From the NCBI RefSeq assembly GCF_003096355.1, contig NZ_QEKI01000004.1, positions 62,001 through 126,000 on the forward strand: a stretch of 64,000 nucleotides of DNA, written 5' to 3'. How positions within the stretch are numbered: position 1 is the stretch's first letter; each line of letters begins with the position of its first letter. Of the stretch, positions 9,330-18,200 are shown one piece after another. The notes under the pieces were generated by a model, which worked only from the letters and a program-made list of their open reading frames with translations, was not told the origin of the DNA and ran no database searches. This DNA is from Pontibacter virosus. Lineage in GTDB: Bacteria; Bacteroidota; Bacteroidia; Cytophagales; Hymenobacteraceae. The position numbers and the translations under genes were made by a program.

Positions 9330-10643
9330 ATGAAGCTAAGCACAAAACTGGCCCTGTTCAATGCAGGCTCTAAAATTGCTATTCTGCTGCTATTTGCGCT
9401 TTTGCTGCCCTGGCTGGTGCGCCACTTCGCTATCACCAGTACCGATGAGCGCCTGCAACGACAGCAGGAGACAGTATTGACTATTATTGCTGAGCAAGGC
9501 ATTGGGAGCTTCCTTCAGGAAGGCGATGAGGGTGGCTATGGCAGTTACAATATCTTAAAGGAGGAGTTCATCTCGCTGGAACAGATAGAGCCGGAGGAAA
9601 CGGTACATAGTATAGAGGACGCACAACGGGCTGTGGAAGGCGAGGTGGTGGACTACAGGGTGCTGAGCTATACCTTCACCATAGACGAAGAGTACTACCT
9701 GTTGGAGATTGGCCGCAGCACGACTACCATTGCAGAGATTAGCCGCACTTTGCAGCGCTTCTCCTTCTACCTAATGTTTGTAGTCATCCTAGTTACCTTT
9801 ATCACCGACTCTGCCTTCGCGCAGGCGTTACTAAAACCACTCAAAAAGATTATCAAGACCAAACTGCAGCACATCCAGTACCCTACTTCACCACCCTACC
9901 CGGTCATCAAAACCAGCACCACCGACTTTCAACTGCTCGATAGCAGCATCAACCAGATGATGACGCAGATTGACTCGGCTTTCCGGAAAGAGCGGGAGTT
10001 CATCAGTAATGTATCGCACGAGCTGCTTACGCCGGTATCGGTGATGCAGCACCGGCTTGAGAACATTCTGCAGGAGAAAAACCTGAGCCAGGAAAGCATG
10101 CGCAAGATAGTGGAGTCGCAAAAGACCCTCAACCGCCTGAAGAACATCATCAACTCCCTGCTGTTCATCTCCAAGATTGAGAACGAGCAATATGGCCGGG
10201 AAGAAGCGGTATCGGTAAGAGAACTGGTGCAGGAAGTAGTAGAAGAGGCCATTGACCGGGCTGAGGCCAAAGAATTGCGGCTTTGTGTGCAGTTGGAAGA
10301 AGACTATGTACAGAACCACGCAAACAAAGCGCTGCTTTTTACTATGCTTTTCAACATTGTGAACAATGCCATCAAGTACAGTCCTCCAGGCGGTGCCATC
10401 GCCATCAAAGGCCGGCCACTGGAGAAGGGGTATCAATTGCAGGTGCTGGACAAGGGTGAGGGCATCTCAGAACAAAAGCTGGAGCGAATTTTCAACAGAT
10501 TCGAGCGCTTCCATAAGCCCGACGGCGAAAGTTATGGCCTGGGCCTTTCCATTGTCAAAATCATCGCCGACTTCCACCACCTGTCACTGCAAGTAAGCTC
10601 CCAAGAGGATGAAGGCACAACCTTCAGCATTGATTTCAATTGA
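9330..10643 (+). CDS. sensor histidine kinase
   Basis: The product is 437 aa. Two transmembrane helices (about residues 16-33 and 145-165) flank a periplasmic sensing region of about 110 residues that is rich in Glu and has no recognisable PAS or Cache signature. A short linker follows, then the dimerisation/H-box FISNVSHELLTP with phospho-acceptor H230. The HATPase domain has N-box NIVNNAIKYS, G1 DKGEGIS and G2 GLGLSIVK. It autophosphorylates and passes the phosphate to the response regulator encoded nine bases upstream. The acidic periplasmic segment would suit sensing of metal cations or cationic peptides, but nothing in the sequence proves the signal. Confidence 0.93.
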   Translation: MKLSTKLALFNAGSKIAILLLFALLLPWLVRHFAITSTDERLQRQQETVLTIIAEQGIGSFLQEGDEGGYGSYNILKEEFISLEQIEPEETVHSIEDAQRAVEGEVVDYRVLSYTFTIDEEYYLLEIGRSTTTIAEISRTLQRFSFYLMFVVILVTFITDSAFAQALLKPLKKIIKTKLQHIQYPTSPPYPVIKTSTTDFQLLDSSINQMMTQIDSAFRKEREFISNVSHELLTPVSVMQHRLENILQEKNLSQESMRKIVESQKTLNRLKNIINSLLFISKIENEQYGREEAVSVRELVQEVVEEAIDRAEAKELRLCVQLEEDYVQNHANKALLFTMLFNIVNNAIKYSPPGGAIAIKGRPLEKGYQLQVLDKGEGISEQKLERIFNRFERFHKPDGESYGLGLSIVKIIADFHHLSLQVSSQEDEGTTFSIDFN

Positions 10644-10767
10644 TCATTTCCTTTTTACCGCACCAAAACATCATCTGTTCTGTCGTTCTATCCTATGCTG
10701 CCTATGCGACTCTTTTCAGTGCCGGCGGAGGTTGCATTGATTTTCATTCGCCAACAATCCAAGCCTT

Positions 10768-10794
10768 GCCCTCACCGGTAGGGCTTTTATTTTT
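10768..10794 (+). terminator. intrinsic terminator after the two-component operon
   Basis: A short hairpin GCCCT-caccggt-AGGGC is followed by TTTTATTTTT. It lies 125 bp after the kinase stop and 75 bp before the M14 peptidase start. Confidence 0.65.
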
Positions 10795-10867
10795 GGAAAA
10801 GGCGAAGCAAAAAGGGAAATTGCATACCTAACCTTATTTCACGATCACCCTTAAAACCACCTTACAC

Positions 10868-13450
10868 ATGAGAAAAATTTATGCGCTCGCCACAGCGGCA
10901 CTGGTCTTCTTAAGCCAGTGGACCATGGCGCAGGCAGATCTCTCCTATTACCTCCCGCAGGATGTAACCTACAACAAAGAGTTTCCGACACCCAAAGACA
11001 TACTGGGCTACAACGTAGGCGAATGGCATGTAAGCCACGACCAGCTGGCGATGTACATGCGGCAAATGGCAGAGCTATCCGATCGCATCACCATTGAGGA
11101 GTATGCGCGCACGCACGAAAACCGCCCGCTATACCTGCTCACCATCACCTCCCCCGAGAACCACAAAAATATTCAGCGCATAAAGGAGCAGCACCGCCAG
11201 CTGACCGACCCGAATGCATCGGGTAAGCTCGACATCAAGCATATGCCGGGCGTGGTGTGGATGGGCTACAGTGTGCACGGCAACGAACCAAGCGGCAGCA
11301 ATGCCTCTTTGCTGGCCGTATACTACCTGGCCGCCGCGCAGGGCCCTGAAATTGACAAGCTGCTGAGCGAAACGGTTATCTTGATCGACCCTTCCATCAA
11401 CCCGGACGGGCTGAATCGCTTCGCCAGCTGGGTGAACACGCACCGTGGTAAAAACCTGGTGACTGACCCGAACAGCGAGGAGTTTGCCGAGGCCTGGCCA
11501 CGTGGTCGCACCAACCACTACTGGTTTGACCTGAACCGCGACTGGTTGCCGCTCCAGCACCCGGAGTCGAGAGGCAGACTGGTGAAGTTCCACGAGTGGA
11601 AGCCGAACGTGCTGACTGACCACCACGAAATGGGCACCAACTCCACTTTCTTTTTCCAACCAGGTATACCTAGCCGCAACCACCCGCTCACACCGGCCCG
11701 CAATTACGACCTGACCAAAAAGATAGCCGGCTTCCATGCCAAGGCCCTCGACAAGATTGGGTCGTTCTACTATACCGAAGAAAGCTTCGATGACTTTTAC
11801 TACGGCAAAGGCTCCACCTACCCGGATGTGAATGGTGCCATCGGCATCTTGTTTGAGCAGGCGAGCTCCAGAGGGCATGCGCAGGAGAGCGTGAACGGTG
11901 TGCTCACTTTCCCTTTCACCATCCGCAACCAGTTCACGACTACCCTTTCGACTTTAGAGGCGGTGCAGAACATGCGCGAAGAGCTGCTCAGCCACCAACG
12001 TGACTTTTACCGTGATGCCTTGAAAGAATCTGCCAAGGCTCCGTTTGGCGGCTATGTGTTCAGTGCCGAAAAAGACCCGGCCCGCGCTTATCACCTGGCC
12101 GAGATCATCCACCAGCACCAGATCGACATCTACCGTCCGCAGGAAAAATTCACGGTTAACAATGTGACGTATACCCCGGAGAACAGCTACATCGTGCCTA
12201 CCAACCAGCCACAGTACAAACTAATCGAAGGTATGTTCGAGCGCCGCACCTCGTTTCAGGACAGTTTGTTTTACGACGTATCAGCCTGGACGCTGCCACT
12301 TGCTTTTAACCTGGAGCACGCCAACCTGACTGCACGCCAGTTCAAACGCAATATGCTGGGCCAGAAACTCTCTTCTGTCGACTTTCCGGCAGGCCAGATA
12401 GTGGGTGGCAACAGCGCTTATGCCTACGCTTTTGAGTGGCACGGCTACTATGCCCCAAGAGCCCTCAACACGCTCTTCAACCATGGTTTGCAAGCCAGAG
12501 TGGCTACGAATAAGTTTACAGGCGATGGCAAGCAGTTCGACTACGGCACCATCCTGATTCCGGTAGTAGGCCAGCCACACAGTGCCGAGCGCATACACGA
12601 GCTGATGGCTCAGATCGCAAAAGACAACGGCATTACAGTTCACGCCATGACCACTGGGTTTACAGAAGGCATCAACCTAGGTAGCCCGGGCATCTATACC
12701 TTGCAGCAACCGAAGCTGGCCATGCTAATCGGGGACGGCGTGAACAGCAACGATGCCGGCGAAGCCTGGCACCTGCTCGACCATCGCTTCGATATCAACA
12801 CTAGCCTCGTCAACGCCGAGTCTGTGAACCGCATTGACCTGAGCCGCTACAATGTGATCGTGATGGCAGATGGATCTTATGGCAGCATTTCGGAGATGGG
12901 CAAAACGAGACTGCGCACCTGGGTGCAGCAGGGCGGCACGCTGATAGGCATGGGCAATGCCACGCGCTGGCTTGCGGATAACAAGATCGGCAACTTCAGC
13001 TTTAAGCAGGGTGAGAAATCTGACACTACCCGCCTGCCATACGCCAGCATGAGCAACACGACCGGTGCACAGGTGATAGGCGGTGCTATCTTCGAAACCA
13101 ACCTCGACCTGACGCATCCGCTAGGCTATGGCTACTACAACAGCAAACTACCCGTGTTCCGCGACAACCGCTTGTTCATGGAGCCTTCCAAAAGCCCTTA
13201 TGCCAACCCGGTGGTATATACCGCCAAGCCGCTGATGAGCGGTTATATCTCAAAGCCAAACCTGAAGCAACTTGGCAATACAGCTGCCATTTCAGTGTCA
13301 GCTTTAGGCGGTGGCAAAGTGATCGGCATGACGGACAACCCGAACTTCCGCGCCTTCTGGTTCGGCACCAACAAGTTGTTCCTCAACAGCATCTTCTTCG
13401 GCCAGATCATTAGCGGAGGCTCCGCCCGTGCTGAAGAAGCAGCCCATTAA
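10868..13450 (+). CDS. secreted M14-family zinc carboxypeptidase
   Basis: The product is 860 aa. A signal peptide (MRKIYALATAALVFLSQWTMAQA) is followed by an M14 catalytic domain. It shows the zinc motif H137-G-N-E140 in VHGNEPSG, the SINPDGLNRF and DLNRDWLPLQHPES signatures, and the third zinc His in TDHHEMGTN (residue 252 or 253). The catalytic Glu is probably in GILFEQASS. The C-terminal third contains a GATase-like fold segment (about 590-720, LAMLIGDGVNSNDAGEAWHLLDH), as is common in long Bacteroidota M14 proteins. It should hydrolyse peptides in the periplasm or outside the cell. It has its own terminator and is a single-gene unit. No sorting domain was recognised at the C-terminus. Confidence 0.9.
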   Translation: MRKIYALATAALVFLSQWTMAQADLSYYLPQDVTYNKEFPTPKDILGYNVGEWHVSHDQLAMYMRQMAELSDRITIEEYARTHENRPLYLLTITSPENHKNIQRIKEQHRQLTDPNASGKLDIKHMPGVVWMGYSVHGNEPSGSNASLLAVYYLAAAQGPEIDKLLSETVILIDPSINPDGLNRFASWVNTHRGKNLVTDPNSEEFAEAWPRGRTNHYWFDLNRDWLPLQHPESRGRLVKFHEWKPNVLTDHHEMGTNSTFFFQPGIPSRNHPLTPARNYDLTKKIAGFHAKALDKIGSFYYTEESFDDFYYGKGSTYPDVNGAIGILFEQASSRGHAQESVNGVLTFPFTIRNQFTTTLSTLEAVQNMREELLSHQRDFYRDALKESAKAPFGGYVFSAEKDPARAYHLAEIIHQHQIDIYRPQEKFTVNNVTYTPENSYIVPTNQPQYKLIEGMFERRTSFQDSLFYDVSAWTLPLAFNLEHANLTARQFKRNMLGQKLSSVDFPAGQIVGGNSAYAYAFEWHGYYAPRALNTLFNHGLQARVATNKFTGDGKQFDYGTILIPVVGQPHSAERIHELMAQIAKDNGITVHAMTTGFTEGINLGSPGIYTLQQPKLAMLIGDGVNSNDAGEAWHLLDHRFDINTSLVNAESVNRIDLSRYNVIVMADGSYGSISEMGKTRLRTWVQQGGTLIGMGNATRWLADNKIGNFSFKQGEKSDTTRLPYASMSNTTGAQVIGGAIFETNLDLTHPLGYGYYNSKLPVFRDNRLFMEPSKSPYANPVVYTAKPLMSGYISKPNLKQLGNTAAISVSALGGGKVIGMTDNPNFRAFWFGTNKLFLNSIFFGQIISGGSARAEEAAH

Positions 13451-13470
13451 CAAGGTATAGCCTATTCATG

Positions 13471-13508
13471 AAAGGAAGGCCTGTGCATGTGCATCGGCCT
13501 TTTTTATT
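13471..13508 (+). terminator. intrinsic terminator after the M14 peptidase
   Basis: AAGGCC pairs with GGCCTT around an inner GCATGTGC palindrome and runs into TTTTTT. Confidence 0.85.
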
Positions 13509-13644
13509 GGACTAACAAGAGGAAATGCTCGACCCTTCACTCAGCTAAGGAGAACATTTCCGCTGATGATATTTTTCATGTATAGCTGCGTAGTTTCAGT
13601 CAGTGCTCTAGTACATTTAAATATACCCCTGCCCCTCTAAAGAG

Positions 13645-13784
13645 CAGGGCCGTTTCATTCTACTTTTTTGTCATCCTGGAAGGATCTTGGTAGCAAATAG
13701 TATTGGCTTAACCTCCCTTTAACCAAGTTTCTTAACAGAATGACAGTAAATCTGAGCGTGTTTTCTTAGAATGAAACGACCCTG
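13645..13784. repeat. nested inverted repeat, MITE-like
   Basis: The outer arms are CAGGGCCGTTTCATTCTA at 13645-13662 and its near-perfect complement at 13767-13784. Inside lie inner arms TGTCATCCTG…ATCTTGG (from 13669) and CCAAG…CAGAATGACA (13723-13745), which pair with a few mismatches. There is no reading frame inside. The size of about 140 bp, the palindromic build and the gene-free setting suit a small non-autonomous element or a large structured intergenic repeat. Copy number elsewhere in the genome is unknown. Confidence 0.6.
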
Positions 13785-13985
13785 CCCCCTTTAAAGGGGG
13801 ACTCTAAGCCATTGCCATAGTCAGGTATAAGCGCTGTAGGATTTGACACATACCTCACGCGCCGCTGGCAGGTATAGTAAGGCTAACTTGCACGTCTACT
13901 ACGAAGCAGAAAGCTGCGCACGGTGCACAAAACGACTACCCACTGTTCGAGCGGTCAGCGAGTTTGGGGAGTCTTGACTTTTTTG

Positions 13986-14015
13986 CCTACTTTTTGTGTC
14001 AAGACAAAAAGTAGG
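13986..14015. repeat. perfect 12-bp inverted repeat
   Basis: CCTACTTTTTGT and ACAAAAAGTAGG pair perfectly around a six-base loop. There is no gene within 150 bp on either side that it would terminate, so it is more likely part of an intergenic repeat than a terminator. Confidence 0.6.
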
Positions 14016-14170
14016 TCCCGGCCGGACAGGCCAAGCTATAAAACAACCTAGTGCAAGGTATAGCTAGACAGCAGCTATACCACCTGTCTGCCGCAAAAAC
14101 GTAACAATAGTACAACATAGGTTACTAGCAGCAGATATTATTTGCTTCAAAACAGGATAGGCCATGCATC

Positions 14171-14247
14171 AAGTCCATAAACTATTCCTTAAAGCAGAAA
14201 GGCCAGCGCAAATGCGCTGGCCTTTCTGCTTTGTGAACGATGGACTT
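14171..14247. terminator. large bidirectional-type terminator of the sprF unit
   Basis: Perfect 19-bp arms (14191-14209 and 14214-14232, with GGCCAGCGC at the tip) have a four-base AAAT loop. An extra outer pair AAGTCCAT/ATGGACTT at 14171-14178 and 14240-14247 extends it. It lies just after the stop of the minus-strand sprF-like gene and ends in an A/T-rich flank on that strand. Confidence 0.85.
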
Positions 14248-14252
14248 GGATC

Positions 14253-15206
14253 TTATTTGAAGCGGTAACCTAGAACGATTTCGTGTGAACCGGCACTTTG
14301 GTGGCGCATGCGCGACACGGTGATATCGTAGGTATAGCTCAGCTGGAACTGCTCCTGAAACTGCACTCCGACCAGTCCCACGATGGCATCCTGCGTGCGG
14401 TAAGAAACGCCTGCCCATACCTGATCGTCATACACTGATTTCTGGCGGCGCTTGCTCATGTGGTAGGCGGCCTTCAGGTTAAAATCGGCCTGAGCCGGTG
14501 CGCCCTGCACATACTTCAGCAAAGCAGAAGGCATCAGTCGTATCTTGTCGTGCACATCAAAGTTGTACCCACCAGACACAAACCAGTGGCGGGACAGGCG
14601 GCTCACTTCCTCTCCCCCATCCACTTCGTGTATCTTGTTGCCAAGCACCTGAAAAAGGGAAATCCCAAAGTAAAAGTCTTCTGAATGCATGAAAGTGCCC
14701 AGCGTCAGGTCTGGCATAAAGGCATCCACGCGGCCGTGGTTCGTTACAGGATCACGCTCGTTGGAGCCGTCTGCCAAACGCACTTTGGCCGGGTCGAAGC
14801 GGAACTGCTGGAAGCCGGCAGAGAAGCCAGACGACAGGAAGATGCTCCGGTTCAAAGGCACGTGGTAAGCGTAGGAAGCCAGCGCACCGGTACGGGTGGT
14901 TGGACCCGTCTGGTCAGTATAGACCATACCGCCTGCCCCATGGTAGCCTTGCGCCTTGCGGCTGCGTTTCAGGTGCTTGTTAAATAAGGCACCTTCTCCG
15001 CTCAGGTAAAAGGTTTTGGGAGCCCCCTCGAAGCCAACCCATTGATTGCGGTAGCCCATTTTGATGCTTACATCTTTCTCAAACCCGGCTACTGCCGGGT
15101 TGAGAATGAAGTAATTGGTCATGTACTGGGAGTAAAGGGCTTTCTGCTGGGCCGAAGCAGTGAAGGCGATCAGCAGAAAGAAGAGTATTAATATATTATT
15201 TTTCAT
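14253..15206 (-). CDS. sprF: PorP/SprF family T9SS outer-membrane protein
   Basis: The product is 317 aa. A signal peptide MKNNILILFFLLIAFTASAQ is followed by QKALYSQYMTNYFILNPAVAG and a GYRNQWVGFEGAPKT stretch, the hallmark start of PorP/SprF proteins. The rest alternates in beta-barrel fashion and ends EIVLGYRFK. In Flavobacterium johnsoniae SprF is needed to deliver the giant adhesin SprB to the surface and is encoded directly downstream of it. Here the gene starts 27 bp after the stop of a SprB-like giant gene, so the two form the same kind of adhesin/partner operon. The large hairpin after its stop ends the unit. The family is certain; naming it sprF rests on the context. Confidence 0.92.
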   Translation of the reverse strand: MKNNILILFFLLIAFTASAQQKALYSQYMTNYFILNPAVAGFEKDVSIKMGYRNQWVGFEGAPKTFYLSGEGALFNKHLKRSRKAQGYHGAGGMVYTDQTGPTTRTGALASYAYHVPLNRSIFLSSGFSAGFQQFRFDPAKVRLADGSNERDPVTNHGRVDAFMPDLTLGTFMHSEDFYFGISLFQVLGNKIHEVDGGEEVSRLSRHWFVSGGYNFDVHDKIRLMPSALLKYVQGAPAQADFNLKAAYHMSKRRQKSVYDDQVWAGVSYRTQDAIVGLVGVQFQEQFQLSYTYDITVSRMRHQSAGSHEIVLGYRFK

Positions 15207-15233
15207 AACGGTCTCTTTCTAAAATGGCGAAAC

Positions 15234-18200
15234 TTAACGCATGATGGTCACTGAAGTCTTGACAGCCGGCGTATCGTCACCGAACTCGATGATGGCGTAG
15301 TAGGTACCATCTGGCAGTCGCTTGCCGTTGTGGGTACCGTCCCACTCTTTGCCATATCCTCTCGACTCGAATACCGGGCTACCCCAGCGGTTGTAAACCG
15401 TTACTCTGCAGTTAGGGTAAGTTTCCGGCAGGTTGCGAAGCACCCAGGTGTCGTTGATGCCGTCGCCGTTTGGTGTGAAACCATTCGGGATGTCCAACTC
15501 GCCTAAGCTTGTTACATCAAACTCAACCTCTGTGATACAGCCACTCGCATCGCGCACTTTCAGGTAGTGCTTGCCACCGCGCAGGTTCGGGAACTCCGAC
15601 TCGGTTACAAACTCTCCTCCGTTCAGTGAGTAGACGTATGGCGCCGTACCTCCGCTGATCGCACTCACTTTAGCGCTGCCGGAGTTAGGCTTGCCTGGCA
15701 CACCATCGTTCACTGCCATCTCTACTTGTAGTGGAGTTGGCTCTTTTATCTCCACGGCACCCAATGTAATGGTGCAGGTAGAAGAGAATCGCGTGAGCAC
15801 CTGGTAAGTGCCTTTGGCCAGTCCCGTGAACTCTGGATTTTTCTGGAAGGTTTTGCCGTTGTCGATGCTGTACTCTGTGTTCGCATCGCCTCCGGTCGCC
15901 TCGATCAGGATTACCCCATTCTTGTCGCCGTAGCAGCTGATGTGGCTTACGTTCGCTACTTTGCTTGATAGACCAGCAACTGTTACCGGCACTGAGAAGG
16001 TACAGCCCTTGGCGTCTTTCACGATCAGGGTATAGCTTCCGGCCGCTACGTTGGCCAGTGTGGCTGAAGCAGAGAAGTTAGTACCATCCAGTGAGTAGGT
16101 ATAAGGCGCTGTGCCTCCCGTTACATCCGTTACTGTCACCTCTCCGGCTTTATCGCCACATGTGGCAGCTGATACTGTGAATTTCGCATCGGTCAGCATT
16201 GGGCTGTTCTGTAGCGTTACCGTTTCTGTCAGCATACAGCCGCTGGCGTCTTTCACATACACGGTGTACTCGCCTTCGGCCAAACCGGTGAAGCTTGCTT
16301 CAGTCACGAAGTTGGTTCCGTCGATGCTGTAGGTATAAGGCGCGGTACCACCCACGATCTCGCTGATGGCGATGCGGCCGTTGCGCTCACCGCAACTGGC
16401 ATCGGTGCCAGTCGCCGCGAAGCTTTCCACGCCACCGCTCGTTGTCACCGACTGCTCAACCGTAATGGCACAGCCTTCGGCGTCTTTGATCGTGATAGTA
16501 TAAGCACCTGCTGACAGGTTAGCGAAAGTAGCCGAGGCTTGGAAGCTACCTCCGTTCAGGCTGTAGGTATAAGGGGCTGTGCCCCCGTTTACAGCCGTTA
16601 CCATGATCGAACCGTTTGCTTCGCCACAGGCCGCTTGTTGAGCAGTTATTGTCGCTTCCTTCGGACCTTTCTGGTCCACCGTTACAGTCGTTACCACGCT
16701 GCAACCGTTGGCATCCTTCACCATCACCTCGTACTCACCCGGAGCCAGCGATGCAAATGCAGCTGAAGCCTGGAAAGTAGTCCCGTTGATAGAGTAGGTA
16801 TAAGGTGCTACACCGCCAGTTACCTGGCCTACCGTGATCGCTCCGTCATTTGCGTCGCAAGATGCAGCAGTTGCAGTTGCAGTCAGGGCCGAAGGACCCG
16901 CTACGTTGTCCACTACTACTTTCTTCTCGATCGTACAGCCGTTGGCATCGCGCACGGTAATGGTATGCTCGCCAGCCGCTACCGAAACAAATGCCGCTTC
17001 GCTCTGGAAGGCACCGCCGTTCAGGCTGTAGGTATAAGGAGCTGTTCCGCCTTTCACGCCGCTTGCCACAATGCCGCCGTTGGCTTCGCCGCAGGTTGCT
17101 GTAGAGGTAGTCAGCGCAAATTCAGTCGGACCGGCAATGTTCTCAATGACTACTGCTTTGCTGAAGGTACAGCCGTTGGCGTCTTTGATGTACACCGTGT
17201 GGTTACCTGCCGCCATACCTGTCAGTTCAGCCGAAGTCTGGAAGTCAGATCCGTCTTTGCTGTAGGTATAAGGGGCTTGGCCTCCGGTTACCGCACCTAT
17301 TGTCACGCTGCCGTTGCTGGCACCGCAGGTAGAGGCTTTGGTTGTGGTTGCAAAACCTTCAGGACCGTCGGTGTTCGTTACCGTCACCGCTTTCGCGAAA
17401 GTACAACCGTTAGCATCCTTCACCGTCACCTGATACTCGCCAGCGGCCAAGCCTGTAAAGCTGGCTGATGTCTGGAAGTTGGTGCCGTTGATGCTGTAGG
17501 TATAAGGGGCCGTGCCGCCTGTCACGTTGCTCACGCTGATCTGTCCGTTGCTGTTGCCGCAAGTGGTGTTCTGGGCAGAGGCAGTGAGATCAGATGGACC
17601 GGCCACGTTGTTGATCGTGATGGTTTCGGTGTGCGTACAGTTGTTGGCGTCTTTTACTGTTACAGTGTATGCCCCTGCCATCAGACCTGAGAAGCTGGCT
17701 GCGCTTTGGAAGGCGCCTCCGTTCAGGCTGTAGGTATAAGGAGCCACGCCGCCCTCTACGGAAGTAATACGGATGCTGCCATTGTCGCTACCGCAGGTCG
17801 AGTAGCTGGTTGAGGCAACAAAGCTGCCCGGTCCGTCTTTCTCAACTTTTACTGTCGTGGTTGTTTCGCAGCCGTTGACGTCGCGTACCGTCAGGGTATA
17901 CTCTCCGGAAGCCAGTGCTGTGAAAGCTGTGCTAGTCTGGAAGGCACCACCGTTCAGGCTGTAGGTATAAGGGGCCGTGCCGCCTGTCACCGTGCCCACT
18001 GTCACGCGGCCGTCGTTGTCGGCACAGGTTGCCGCTTGCGCACTCGCCGCTACCGCAGAAGGACCTGCGATATCCGTTACCGTGAAGGCTTTGGCAAACG
18101 TACAGCCGTTGGCGTCTTTCACCGTGATGGTGTGGCTTCCAGCAAGCAGACCTGTGAAGGTAGCCGCGGCTTGGAAGTTCGTACCGTCAATCGAGTAGCT

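Larger units (their letters stand above)
13509..14170. other. gene-free repeat-bearing spacer
   Basis: About 660 bp between convergent units (each with its own terminator) contain no credible gene. The stretch holds a small inverted repeat GGAAATG/CATTTCC (13521-13561), the nested inverted repeat at 13645-13784 and a perfect hairpin at 13986-14015, plus several copies of the GGTATA word. It looks like a landing zone for small mobile or palindromic repeats. Confidence 0.6.

Noticed and set aside
11129-11878. 249-aa minus-strand frame
   Set aside because: Antisense of the catalytic domain of the M14 carboxypeptidase; no domain recognisable.
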